Shown: positions 1-6,943 of the stretch, piece after piece | Layout of the letters: each line of letters starts with the position of its first letter | How positions within the stretch are numbered: the stretch's first letter is position 1 | Assembly: GCA_018882545.1 (NCBI GenBank) | Contig: VERS01000021.1 | Span: 1 to 10,760 of the forward strand | DNA length: 10,760 nt | DNA from: Mycobacterium sp. | Lineage (GTDB): Bacteria > Actinomycetota > Actinomycetes > Mycobacteriales > Mycobacteriaceae | Direction of reading: 5' to 3' | Program-made: the position numbers and the translations under genes | The notes under the pieces: model-generated | Databases searched by the model: none | Told to the model about the DNA's origin: nothing | What the model saw: the letters and a program-made list of their open reading frames with translations, nothing else

Positions 1-28
1 GGGTGTTCCCGCTGACCGCCCGCCCTGT
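1..28 (-). terminator. Partial hairpin at window edge, probable terminator of the first exported-protein gene
   Basis: This lies just past the stop codon of the minus-strand gene ending at 45. Positions 1-3 (GGG) can pair with 8-10 (CCC) around a TGTT loop, and 11-22 reads GCTGACCGCCCG, identical to one arm (1757-1768) of the perfect hairpin found after the paralogous gene. This suggests that the window starts inside a homologous terminator whose other arm is off the edge. The pairing cannot be confirmed from this window. Confidence 0.35.
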
Positions 29-44
29 ATGCGGAAGGTGTGAC

Positions 45-1565
45 TCAGTCGGCGTCGGCGGCTCCGCGGCGGGAGTCCGAGGCCCGGCCGGTGTCACCGG
101 AGTCGGAGTCGTCGGACCCGACGGCGGCCGTTGCCTCGGGCGCCGAATCCGCTGCCACCTCGGAGGCTTCGGCGATCTCAGTCACCTCGGCGAAGTCAGC
201 CGGAGCCTCCACCTCGAGGTCCTCGCTGACCACGGCCGCTCCGGCCTCCGTACCGGCGTCCTCGGCCGGCGCGGGATCATCGGCGATCACCTCGAAGTCG
301 GCCGGTGCGGTGTCCTTCACCGGGGCCTCGACCGGCGCGGCCTCCTGAGCCGCCGGCGCTTCGGGCAGCGCCGGGGCTGCCGCCTCGGGTGCGGCCAGCT
401 TGGCCGACGCCGGGGCCTCCGTCGGCGGGGTGATCAGCAGCTTTTCAGCGAGGAACTGACCCAGCCCGATCCCGGCGCCGAACAGGCCGTTGGTCAGACC
501 CGCGGGCGGTTGGCCTGCAATGAAGCCGCAGAGTGCCCCGGCGTCGCTGCTGCAACCCGGTATAGCGAAGGAATCGAACCCCGTTCCGCCCGCCCATACT
601 GTGGGCCGGGCGGGCTGCGGATCTACAGGGTTGACCTTCAACGACCCGTTCTGGGGCATGGCGTTGAGCAGGCCACCCAGATTGACTCCAATCCGGTCTA
701 AACCTTCCGGCAGATTGAAGAACTGTCCGATGACCGGGGCGAGGTTTAAGAAGCCTGCGCCGTTGAGGAAGGCGTTGGTCATGTTGGCCGGGATGTTGAC
801 GAGCTCGTAGAAGGCATCCAGGATCTTGCCTTCCTGGAAGTACTTGCCGACGGCGGTGAAACTATTGGTCAACGCCACCAACGGGGAGAGCACCGGCCCG
901 ATCCAACTGATGATCTGGCCGGTGGCAGGAGTGTTGAGGATGCGTACCAGGGGAGCGAAGCCGAACAAGAATTCGGTGAGGGCCTCCAGCTCTGGATCGC
1001 CGGTGGGGTCAGTCTGCGTCGCTGCGGCCGTGAGCTGGAGAAGGAAAAGGTTGGCGTTCGATGGACTCTGCGCATCGGCCTCGGGCTCACTGGTCGCCGG
1101 GGTTGGCGGCTGGGTGTCCGAAAGGTAATCGCCGAGGGCAACCGTAACTTCCTTCGGCGGATCCCAAACGACCGGTATTGACTGGACTGTTCCCGGATCC
1201 CACGGCGCCTCGAAGAAGGTCTGGATGTTGTTCCCGATCTGCTCGAAGACGAGGTCAATCTGGCCGTTGCTGATTTCCTCGATGTAGGTGGCGATGTTGG
1301 CGCCGATGGTCTTCAGCAGCGGGAACGGATTCTGCTGCTGGAATTCGTTGAGGATCGCGATGTTGGCGGCGGAGGTCTGGAAGACGTTGACCCATGCGGT
1401 GATCGGGTCTACCGCGGCGGCGAGGTCCACAGCCAGGCTGCTGACGACCTTCTGCGGTGCCAGGTCGAGTTGGTGGGGGATCGGCTGGACGGGGGCCAGC
1501 GCGAGGGCGCCCACCCCGAGGGTGGCGATTCCGGCGGTCAGATAAGACCGAGAGGTGATATGCAT
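45..1565 (-). CDS. Exported GjpA-like (putative outer-membrane porin) family protein, tandem copy 1
   Basis: A 506-residue protein of the mycobacterial exported family often annotated as 'outer membrane porin GjpA'; the porin role is by annotation and unproven here. The ATG at 1565 is chosen because AGGGAAGGG sits about 10 nt upstream and the protein then begins MHITSRSYLTAGIATLGVGA, a signal-peptide-like start (Arg6, hydrophobic 9-24, possible ALA cleavage near 22-24) matching its neighbour. A longer reading frame from 1739 would run through the promoter and is rejected. The core (about 25-378) includes the INIPAN-type motif and the LGQFLAEKLLITPP segment. Residues 379-506 form an Ala/Pro/Glu/Asp-rich tail, likely disordered, ending DSRRGAADAD. 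Cysteines near 338 and 346 could form a disulfide; the paralogue has none. It is transcribed separately from the paralogue 228 bp upstream. The gene call is certain; the function is tentative. Confidence 0.85.
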   Translation of the reverse strand: MHITSRSYLTAGIATLGVGALALAPVQPIPHQLDLAPQKVVSSLAVDLAAAVDPITAWVNVFQTSAANIAILNEFQQQNPFPLLKTIGANIATYIEEISNGQIDLVFEQIGNNIQTFFEAPWDPGTVQSIPVVWDPPKEVTVALGDYLSDTQPPTPATSEPEADAQSPSNANLFLLQLTAAATQTDPTGDPELEALTEFLFGFAPLVRILNTPATGQIISWIGPVLSPLVALTNSFTAVGKYFQEGKILDAFYELVNIPANMTNAFLNGAGFLNLAPVIGQFFNLPEGLDRIGVNLGGLLNAMPQNGSLKVNPVDPQPARPTVWAGGTGFDSFAIPGCSSDAGALCGFIAGQPPAGLTNGLFGAGIGLGQFLAEKLLITPPTEAPASAKLAAPEAAAPALPEAPAAQEAAPVEAPVKDTAPADFEVIADDPAPAEDAGTEAGAAVVSEDLEVEAPADFAEVTEIAEASEVAADSAPEATAAVGSDDSDSGDTGRASDSRRGAADAD

Positions 1566-1605
1566 GGACAAGGTCCCTTCCCTGTGATTTGCATGATGGC
1601 GGCTT

Positions 1606-1611
1606 ACTGTA
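1606..1611 (-). promoter_or_regulatory. Candidate -10 of exported-protein gene copy 1
   Basis: On the minus strand this reads TACAGT within GTTACAGT, fitting the mycobacterial TANNNT -10. It would start a transcript near 1599 with a leader of about 34 nt carrying the ribosome binding site (1575-1587, TCACAGGGAAGGG). The same GTTACAGT sits at nearly the same distance before the paralogue. No good -35 is seen. Confidence 0.45.
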
Positions 1612-1644
1612 ACGTCAGAAACCGGCCCGCAGGGCGTTTCGGCT

Positions 1645-1656
1645 GAAATTAATTTC
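1645..1656. promoter_or_regulatory. Perfect AT-rich palindrome upstream of exported-protein gene copy 1
   Basis: GAAATTAATTTC is a perfect 12-bp palindrome in otherwise very GC-rich DNA. It lies about 34 bp upstream of the candidate -10 of the gene starting at 1565, near position -50, where an activator site or UP-like element would act. No exact copy is present before the paralogue. A regulatory role is inferred from position and rarity only. Confidence 0.3.
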
Positions 1657-1734
1657 GTGTCAGTCCTGGGACGTAAACCAGAGCGGGCGGCCAGCGGGGT
1701 GAAGCGACCGCGGCGCCCGTCGTGCGCCCGACAG

Positions 1735-1774
1735 GCCAAACGGGCGGTCAGCCGCAGCTGACCGCCCGTTTGGC
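1735..1774 (-). terminator. Perfect 18-bp hairpin terminator after exported-protein gene copy 2
   Basis: GCCAAACGGGCGGTCAGC (1735-1752) and GCTGACCGCCCGTTTGGC (1757-1774) are exact inverted repeats around a 4-nt loop. The hairpin begins 19 bp beyond the stop codon of the minus-strand gene ending at 1794. There is no U-tract, as is common for mycobacterial terminators. It should separate the two paralogues into independent transcripts, and could also stop antisense transcription. Confidence 0.85.
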
Positions 1775-1793
1775 TACCTGGCTAGGCGTCGCC

Positions 1794-3194
1794 TCAGTCG
1801 GCGTCGCGCGCCCCGCGCCGGGAATCCCCGGCCCGCGACCCGTTGTCTCCGGTGTCCCCGGCGGCCCCGCCGGCTTCGGAGGCCCCGGCGTCGTCGGCTC
1901 CGATGTCGGCGACAGCAGCGACGGCCGGCTCGGGCGCCGGATCCGCAGCGAAGTCAGCCGGTGCCTCCTGCTCGGGCAGGTCGACCACGGCCGGGGCGGA
2001 CTCCACGGAATCTTCGACAGGCGCCGGGTCGAGGGCCGGGGTCGCCTCGGTCAGCGCCGGGGCCGGGAGGTCGACCGGCGCGGCCAGCTTGGCGGCGACA
2101 GGTTCGGCGGCCGCAGTGGGCGGCGCCGGCGGGGTCACCACCATCTCGTCGCCGAGGAACTGGCCCAGGCCGATCACCGCGCCGATCCAGCTCACCGGGA
2201 TGGCGGGATCGCTGACGTTGACCGAGGTGCCGTTGGGCGGCGGCAGGTTGGAGATCTTGTAGCTGATGTCGAAGGCCAGCGAGTCGAACGCCACCCCGCC
2301 GTCGAACTCGGTGGGGGCGGTGCCTTCGGGCAGGATTGAACCGTTCTGGGGAACCGGTGGACTGATCAGGCCACCCAGGTTCAGCCCGATCTTCTTGACC
2401 TCCGGCGGCAGCGGGCCCAGCGCGTTGGCGACCCCGGTCAGATCCAGGAAGCCGCCGCCGTTGAGGACCGCGTTGGTCACGTTGGCGGGGATGTTGATCA
2501 GCTCGTTGATCGCCCCGATCACATCACCGGCCTGGAAGAACTCGCCGATGGCGGTGAAGCTGCGGGTCAGCTCGATCAGCGGAGCGAACAGCGGCCCGAG
2601 CAGACCGACTACCTGGCCGCTGTAGTAGGTCGAGGTGAAGTTGATGAGCGGTTCGAGCGCGGTGTACGTCTCTTCACCGAGCACACCGGGCAGCAACGCG
2701 AAGGCGGTCTGCTGGCTCAGGGGCAGCCCGACCACCGGGATGGTCGAGACCGACGTCCCCGAGATGTACTCCCCGACCGGATCACCCGGGGACCACGGTG
2801 CATTGAAGAATTTCTGGACATTGCCCAGGATCTGGCCCGGGATCAGCCCGATGTTGCCGGAGAAGGCCTCCTGGAAGTAGGTCACCTGGTTGGCGATGAT
2901 GGTCTGGATCAACGGGAACGCGGAAGTCCCCAGACCCAGTGGGCTGGTGTAGCTCTGTGAGGCGGCATAGAAGTTGAACAGCTTCTGGATGTTGGCGAAG
3001 GACGTCTGGAATGTGTTGATCCAGGGTTCGATCGGGTTGATCGAGGAGGCGAGTTCGACCGCGAGGTTGCTGACCGCGCGTTGCGGTGCGAGCGCGGCCT
3101 GACCGGGGAGCGGTTGGATCGGGGTGAGCGCGATGGCGCCGACGCCGAGGGCGGCGATACCAGCGGTGAGATACGAGCGTGATGTGATGTTCAT
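1794..3194 (-). CDS. Exported GjpA-like (putative outer-membrane porin) family protein, tandem copy 2
   Basis: A 466-residue paralogue of the gene ending at 45. The N-terminus MNITSRSYLTAGIAALGVGA differs from the first copy at only two of the first 20 positions, so the start at ATG 3194 is well supported; GGAAAGGG lies about 10 nt upstream. Features in order: signal-peptide-like segment (1-24), conserved helical stretch with WINTFQTSFANIQ, core with INELINIPANVTNAVLNGGGFLDLTGV, IGLGQFLGDEMVVTPP, then a roughly 113-residue Ala/Pro/acidic tail (354-466) ending DSRRGARDAD. It contains no cysteine, unlike copy 1, and its region after the signal holds an insertion relative to copy 1 (around IQKLFNFYAASQS). 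Probably secreted or in the outer envelope; porin activity is only an annotation tradition. Own promoter and strong terminator suggest a monocistronic unit. Confidence 0.87.
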   Translation of the reverse strand: MNITSRSYLTAGIAALGVGAIALTPIQPLPGQAALAPQRAVSNLAVELASSINPIEPWINTFQTSFANIQKLFNFYAASQSYTSPLGLGTSAFPLIQTIIANQVTYFQEAFSGNIGLIPGQILGNVQKFFNAPWSPGDPVGEYISGTSVSTIPVVGLPLSQQTAFALLPGVLGEETYTALEPLINFTSTYYSGQVVGLLGPLFAPLIELTRSFTAIGEFFQAGDVIGAINELINIPANVTNAVLNGGGFLDLTGVANALGPLPPEVKKIGLNLGGLISPPVPQNGSILPEGTAPTEFDGGVAFDSLAFDISYKISNLPPPNGTSVNVSDPAIPVSWIGAVIGLGQFLGDEMVVTPPAPPTAAAEPVAAKLAAPVDLPAPALTEATPALDPAPVEDSVESAPAVVDLPEQEAPADFAADPAPEPAVAAVADIGADDAGASEAGGAAGDTGDNGSRAGDSRRGARDAD

Positions 3195-3232
3195 TGATCA
3201 GGCCCTTTCCTGTGAGTTTCCTGACAGGTCGG

Positions 3233-3261
3233 ACTGTAACCTTAAAAAAACCTGAGCGCAA
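3233..3261 (-). promoter_or_regulatory. Candidate promoter of exported-protein gene copy 2
   Basis: On the minus strand a TTGCGC (3256-3261) and a TACAGT (3233-3238) are separated by 17 bp, including a run of seven T. The start would fall near 3226, leaving a 30-odd-nt leader with a TCACAGGAAAGGG ribosome-binding segment at 3203-3215 that matches 12 of 13 bases of the copy 1 leader. It lies in the 107-bp gap after the aldo/keto reductase gene, so the paralogue need not depend on read-through from it. Confidence 0.5.
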
Positions 3262-3301
3262 TTAAAATCCGGAAATCTGGGCAAACGATGCCTGGGCGGG
3301 C

Positions 3302-4138
3302 TCAGGACTCGCCGGGAACCCCCGGGTTGGCCCGGAACCGGGTGCCGTCGTCGAGGCCGTTGAGCGTCTGCATCTGGTCGGCGGCCAGTTCGAAGCCGAA
3401 AACGTCGATGTTCTGCGCCAGTCGGACGGGGTCAGACGCCTGCGGGATCACCACGTTGCCCAACTGGATGTTCCACCGGATGAGCACCTGCGCCGGCACC
3501 CTGCCGTGGTTTTCAGCAATTTCTACGACCTTAGGGTTTGCCAGCAGCGTGCCGGAGCCCAGCGGGCCGGAGGCCTCGGTGGCGATGGCGTGCTCGGCGT
3601 GCACGGCCCGCAACTCGGCCTGGTTGAGCAGCGGATGCAACTCGATCTGGTTGACCGCCGGGGTGAAGAAGGACAGGTCGATGATGTTCGACAGGTGTTC
3701 GGGGGTGAAGTTGGCGACCCCGATCGAGCGGGTCTCGCCGACCTCCTTGGACTTCATCAATCCGCCCCAGGCGTCGATGTATTTGCCGTTCTCCTCGGCC
3801 GGCCAGTCGATCAGATACAGGTCGAGGTAATCCAAGCCGAGCCGGGCCAGGCTGGCCCGGCAGGCGTCCTGGGAGGACTGGAAGCCCTGATCGGCGGTCG
3901 CCAGCTTGGCCGTGACGTACAACTCCTGCCGCGGTATCCCGGAGGCGGCGATGGCGCGGCCGACCGCCTCCTCGGTCTCCCCGGGCGAGGTGTCGATGAG
4001 TCGGTAGCCGGCCGTCAGGGCCGCTGACACCGCGGCCTCGGCGTCGGTCGGGCTGAGTCCGCAGACGCTCAGGCCCACCACCGGGATGGTGTGGTCGTCG
4101 TTGAGCGTGACGGTGGGGATGGCGGCCGCCGGTGTCAT
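3302..4138 (-). CDS. Aldo/keto reductase family protein lacking catalytic Tyr and His (probable pseudoenzyme)
   Basis: A 278-residue protein with the full AKR TIM-barrel layout, closest by recall to mycobacterial Rv2971 / MSMEG_2407 (AKR5-type). Landmarks: GYRLIDT (44-50, Asp49 kept), VTAKLAT (Lys78 kept), [10 protein letters not shown] (101-110), SIGVANF (138-144), [12 protein letters not shown] (162-173), [15 protein letters not shown] (218-232). The AKR Tyr-Gly-Asn-Glu segment is replaced by SPGETEE with one residue lost, the active-site His of LIHWP is Asp111 (LIDWP), and the usual TEAYGPL is TEASGPL (Ser190), losing a cofactor-stacking Tyr. Two of four tetrad residues are gone although the frame is intact. 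Start ATG 4138 gives the family's usual N-terminus; a longer in-frame extension reaches into lipN and is rejected. Divergent from lipN; a weak TACTAT -10 is at 4203-4208. Ordinary reductase activity is doubtful. Confidence 0.9.
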   Translation of the reverse strand: MTPAAAIPTVTLNDDHTIPVVGLSVCGLSPTDAEAAVSAALTAGYRLIDTSPGETEEAVGRAIAASGIPRQELYVTAKLATADQGFQSSQDACRASLARLGLDYLDLYLIDWPAEENGKYIDAWGGLMKSKEVGETRSIGVANFTPEHLSNIIDLSFFTPAVNQIELHPLLNQAELRAVHAEHAIATEASGPLGSGTLLANPKVVEIAENHGRVPAQVLIRWNIQLGNVVIPQASDPVRLAQNIDVFGFELAADQMQTLNGLDDGTRFRANPGVPGES

Positions 4139-4202
4139 GTACCTGCCCTGTGCGTCGGTCTGCGTGCGGAACCCCGGATCGGCGGGGTCGGATGGGCTGA
4201 GG

Positions 4203-4208
4203 ATAGTA
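4203..4208 (-). promoter_or_regulatory. Weak candidate -10 for the AKR gene
   Basis: The minus strand reads TACTAT, matching TANNNT, which would give a leader of about 60 nt before the ATG at 4138. No convincing -35 is present. It is the only such hexamer I noted in the divergent AKR/lipN intergenic region on this strand. Confidence 0.25.
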
Positions 4209-4313
4209 CTGAGTGCAAGGGATCTGGCGCACCCGCCTCGACGGGGCGGCTTGGGGTGCCGACCGCGCTGCATGCGGCCGTGACCGCGCGGGATCAGTCC
4301 CGGCGAACCGGCG

Positions 4314-4319
4314 TAAGCT
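4314..4319 (+). promoter_or_regulatory. Candidate leaderless promoter -10 of lipN
   Basis: TAAGCT fits TANNNT and ends 6 nt before the ATG at 4326, which puts the expected transcription start at or next to the start codon. There is no Shine-Dalgarno sequence before this ATG, which agrees with leaderless expression, common in mycobacteria, and supports the chosen start. Confidence 0.4.
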
Positions 4320-4325
4320 TCGGCC

Positions 4326-5444
4326 ATGACACCGGCCATCACACCGGCCATCAACGCGGCCGGGGCACCTGCCAGGACAACCGTCAAAGAACGGGCGCTC
4401 GCGATGGGCAACCGGGTGGGCGTCAAGGTGATCCCGCGGCTGCCCGACGGCGCCAAGCGCCTACTCTCCGGCGGCCGGGCGGTCACCATCGACGGCAACA
4501 CCCTGGATCCGTCGCTGCAGATGCTGCTGGCCGCGCAGAAGGCCGTCGGCATCGAGAGTCTGGTCGTTGCCGACGATCCCGCGGCGACCCGGGCCAGTAA
4601 CTCCGCGCTGACCAAAACCCTCGACGAGCGCGGTGTGCGGGTGGCCGAGATCAGGTCGGTATCGATCCCCGGGCCGGCCGGGATCATCCCGGCTCGGCAC
4701 TACCGTCCCCCGGCCGGCGGGCCGTCGGCGCCCCTGCTGGTCTTCTATCACGGCGGCGGATGGGTGTTCGGTGACCTGGACACCCACGATTCGGTGTGCC
4801 GGCTGATCAGCCGCGACGCGGGTGTGCATGTGCTGGCCGTGGACTACCGGCTGGCCCCCGAACACCGTGCGCCCGCCGCACTCGACGACGCCTACGCCGC
4901 CTACCGGTGGGCCCGCGAGCAGGCCGCCGATCTGAGCGCCGACCCCCGCCGGGTGGCCGTCGGCGGCGACAGCGCCGGCGGCAACCTCGCGGCCGTGGTC
5001 ACCCGACTGGCCCGCGACGCCGGTGACCCGCTGCCGGCCCTGCAGTGGCTCCTCTACCCGGTGACCGACCTGCGGGGACAGACCCGGTCCCGCTCCCTGC
5101 TGGGCGAGGGCTTCCTGCTGAGCCGGCGCGACATGGACTGGTTCCAGGACGCCTATGTCACCGACTCCGGCCTGGACGTGGCCGATCCCCTGGTATCCCC
5201 CCTTCTGGCCGAGGATCTGAGCGGGCTGTCCCCGGCGCTGGTCGTCACCGCCGGCTTCGACCCTCTGCGCGACGAGGGTGAGCAGTACGCCGACCGGTTG
5301 CGGGCGGCCGGGGTCGCCGTCGACCACCGGCAGATGTCGTCGATGATGCACGCATTTCTCAACCTCAACGTCCTCGGCGGCGGGGTGGCCCGCGCCAACG
5401 CCGAGGTGATCTCTGCGCTGCGGGCGCATCTGGCCCGCGTCTGA
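4326..5444 (+). CDS. lipN: LipN-type alpha/beta-hydrolase esterase (hormone-sensitive lipase family)
   Basis: A 372-residue carboxylic-ester hydrolase of the HSL (family IV) group, by recall the orthologue of M. tuberculosis LipN (Rv2970c), expected to cleave short-chain acyl esters. The oxyanion-hole motif HGGGW is at 142-146, the nucleophile is Ser216 in GDSAGG (214-219), the acid is probably Asp312 in [10 protein letters not shown], and His342 in MHAFLNL completes the triad. DYRLAPEH (173-180) is also typical. Length and both ends agree with the family, so it should be active. The N-terminus carries a short imperfect repeat ([12 protein letters not shown] near 4325-4360). The start at ATG 4326 is preferred over ATG 4404 because of the upstream -10. 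No signal peptide is evident. It is divergent from the AKR gene and is followed after 81 bp by the dsbA-like gene, which has its own candidate promoter. Confidence 0.95.
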   Translation: MTPAITPAINAAGAPARTTVKERALAMGNRVGVKVIPRLPDGAKRLLSGGRAVTIDGNTLDPSLQMLLAAQKAVGIESLVVADDPAATRASNSALTKTLDERGVRVAEIRSVSIPGPAGIIPARHYRPPAGGPSAPLLVFYHGGGWVFGDLDTHDSVCRLISRDAGVHVLAVDYRLAPEHRAPAALDDAYAAYRWAREQAADLSADPRRVAVGGDSAGGNLAAVVTRLARDAGDPLPALQWLLYPVTDLRGQTRSRSLLGEGFLLSRRDMDWFQDAYVTDSGLDVADPLVSPLLAEDLSGLSPALVVTAGFDPLRDEGEQYADRLRAAGVAVDHRQMSSMMHAFLNLNVLGGGVARANAEVISALRAHLARV

Positions 5445-5466
5445 GCCCGCATCCGAGCCCGCACCG
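5443..5466 (+). repeat. Two 12-bp tandem repeats over the lipN stop codon
   Basis: GAGCCCGCATCC (5443-5454) is followed directly by GAGCCCGCACCG (5455-5466), 10 of 12 identical. The first copy includes the last two bases of the lipN stop codon, and the second ends 13 bp before the candidate -10 of the next gene. Confidence 0.6.
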
Positions 5467-5479
5467 CAAGACCCGCCGG

Positions 5480-5485
5480 TACTCT
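5480..5485 (+). promoter_or_regulatory. Candidate -10 of the dsbA-like/VKOR operon
   Basis: TACTCT fits TANNNT, with a start expected near 5492. That leaves a leader of about 34 nt with a GAGGA ribosome-binding element at about 5511-5515 ahead of the GTG at 5526. No clear -35 is seen. Confidence 0.4.
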
Positions 5486-5525
5486 GGAGAAGCCGAAAAC
5501 CACCGACAGCGAGGATCAGCCGACC

Positions 5526-6284
5526 GTGGCAACCAACAAGAAAAGCTCGTATGACCTCAGGGCCCAGGACCGCAAGCGTGACATGGCGGTCAAGGTGGGG
5601 CTGACCGCCCTGGTGGTCCTGTTCGCCGTCGGGTTGGTGCTCTACATCGTGATGGGCAGCGACAAGAAGGGCGGCAGCACCCAGGCGGTGCGGGTCGCCT
5701 CGGACTCGCTGGTCAAAAAGGAGGGCACCGAGGAACCCAAGGCGGTGCTGGCCATCTACGAGGACTTCCAGTGCCCGCACTGCCGGGACTTCGAGAAGAA
5801 GTTCGGCCCGACGGTCGCCAAGTTGATCGACAGCGGCGCGGCCGCCGTCGACTACTACATGCTGTCGATCCTCAACCGCGTCAACAGCGGCTACTCCTCG
5901 CGCGCGGCCAACGCGGCCTACTGCGTCGCCGACGAGAACATGGACGCCTTCAAGCGGTTCCATTCCGCGCTGTTCGCCCAGCAGCCCCAGGAGGGCAGCG
6001 GCTCGGGGCCGGACAACGCGGCGCTGATCGAGACCGCGCGCCAGGCCGGTGTCACCGGCGGTGTCCCGGAGTGCATCAACAAGGGCACCTACGAGAAGAT
6101 GACCAAGGGCCTGGCCGCGGCCACCAAGGTGTCCTCCACGCCCACCATCCGGCTCAACGGCCAGGACATCAACCCGGCCAGCCCCGACGAGTTGCTGGCC
6201 AAAGTCCGCGCCGTCGTCGGGCCGATGCCCGCGCTGGCGCCCACCCCCGCACCCGCTCCGCCGGCACCGGCGACGGCACCGTGA
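5526..6284 (+). CDS. Membrane-anchored DsbA-like thiol:disulfide oxidoreductase
   Basis: A 252-residue thioredoxin-fold protein matching the mycobacterial DsbA-like Rv2969c family, which oxidises cysteines in exported proteins. A short basic cytoplasmic segment (1-21) precedes one membrane helix (about 22-43), placing the catalytic domain outside the membrane. The active site is CPHC (83-86) in YEDFQCPHC; the cis-proline loop is SSTPT with Pro206; Cys133 and Cys183 could form the second, structural disulfide known in this family. An Ala/Pro-rich tail (about 233-252) follows the fold. The GTG at 5526 is chosen because of the GAGGA upstream and because it keeps the anchor. Its stop overlaps the VKOR start by 4 bp, so the two are translationally coupled, as expected for an oxidant and its membrane recycling partner. 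Confidence 0.93.
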   Translation: MATNKKSSYDLRAQDRKRDMAVKVGLTALVVLFAVGLVLYIVMGSDKKGGSTQAVRVASDSLVKKEGTEEPKAVLAIYEDFQCPHCRDFEKKFGPTVAKLIDSGAAAVDYYMLSILNRVNSGYSSRAANAAYCVADENMDAFKRFHSALFAQQPQEGSGSGPDNAALIETARQAGVTGGVPECINKGTYEKMTKGLAAATKVSSTPTIRLNGQDINPASPDELLAKVRAVVGPMPALAPTPAPAPPAPATAP

Positions 6285-6919
6285 CCGTCACCGCGCCGGC
6301 CGTAGTCGACCCGGCACCGGGCCGGGTCGAAGCGCCGGCTTCGGCCGGGGTGCCGGTGGGCCGGGCCAGTGCGTGGTGTGTGCTGCTGGCCGGGGTGATC
6401 GGTCTGGGCTCGGCGGTCACCCTGCTGATCGAGAAGATCGAGATGCTCATCAACCCGGCCTACGTGCCGACCTGCAGCATCAACCCGGTGCTGTCCTGCG
6501 GGTCGGTGATGCTGACGCCGCAGGCCTCGGTCTTCGGTCCGCCCAACCCGCTGTTCGGGGTGATCGGCTTCACCGTCGTCGTTGTGAGCGGGGTGCTGGC
6601 CGTGGCGAAAGTTGCTCTGCCGCGGTGGTATTGGGTCGGCCTGATGGTCGGCACCGCGGCCGCGACGGTGTTCGTGCACTGGTTGATCTTCCAGACCCTC
6701 TACCGGATCGGCGCGTTGTGCCCCTACTGCATGGTGGTCTGGGCGGTGACCATTCCGCTGCTGGTGGTGGTCTCGGCGATCGCGCTGCGCCCGTTGGCGA
6801 CCAACCCCGTCGCGCACGCCCTCTACCAATGGCGCTGGCCGCTGGTGGTGCTGTGGTTCACCGCAGTCCTGCTGTTCATTCTGGTCCGGTTCTGGGACTA
6901 CTGGTCCACCCTGCTCTGA
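6281..6919 (+). CDS. VKOR-family membrane oxidoreductase, recycling partner of the DsbA-like protein
   Basis: A 212-residue polytopic membrane protein of the vitamin K epoxide reductase family, by recall the Rv2968c orthologue. It takes electrons from reduced DsbA and passes them to quinone, doing the job of DsbB. The active-site CPYC is at 147-150, and the periplasmic-loop pair Cys65 and Cys73 (PTCSINPVLSCGSV) would relay to DsbA. Hydrophobic segments lie at about 32-56, 91-110, 116-138, 149-168 and 187-204, giving the usual bundle plus a fifth helix. The start is the GTG in a GTGA overlap with the preceding stop; the open frame continues far upstream but only as a shadow of the dsbA-like gene. 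There is no fused thioredoxin domain; that role is supplied by the neighbour. In M. tuberculosis the next gene is pyruvate carboxylase; here it is rsmD, 24 bp on. Confidence 0.93.
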   Translation: MTVTAPAVVDPAPGRVEAPASAGVPVGRASAWCVLLAGVIGLGSAVTLLIEKIEMLINPAYVPTCSINPVLSCGSVMLTPQASVFGPPNPLFGVIGFTVVVVSGVLAVAKVALPRWYWVGLMVGTAAATVFVHWLIFQTLYRIGALCPYCMVVWAVTIPLLVVVSAIALRPLATNPVAHALYQWRWPLVVLWFTAVLLFILVRFWDYWSTLL

Positions 6920-6943
6920 TCGTGGCCGACAGGCGCTAGCGCG

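Noticed and set aside
3..701. Plus-strand Arg/Gly-rich open frame opposite the first exported-protein gene
   Set aside because: No family features. It mirrors the Ala/Pro/Glu-rich tail coded on the other strand.
1566..1739. N-terminal extension of the first exported-protein gene
   Set aside because: The extension covers the -10 and ribosome binding site. The ATG at 1565 aligns with the paralogue's start and signal region.
45..3194. PE/PPE family membership for the two exported proteins
   Set aside because: No N-terminal PE or PPE domain motif, and no PGRS-type Gly-Gly-Ala repeats. They have a signal-peptide-like start instead.
4139..4687. N-terminal extension of the AKR gene into lipN
   Set aside because: AKRs of this type begin a few residues before PTVTLNDD. 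The extension overlaps the divergent gene and has no recognisable domain.
4461..5963. 500-codon minus-strand open frame opposite lipN and the dsbA-like gene
   Set aside because: Its composition and its Gly/Val/Asp/His/Gln-rich translation are those of an antisense shadow in high-GC DNA. Both plus-strand genes have clear family motifs.
5771..6280. Long in-frame extension of VKOR, possible fusion to an upstream domain
   Set aside because: The upstream 170 codons are the +1 shadow of the dsbA-like gene. The GTG at 6281 gives the normal family length.
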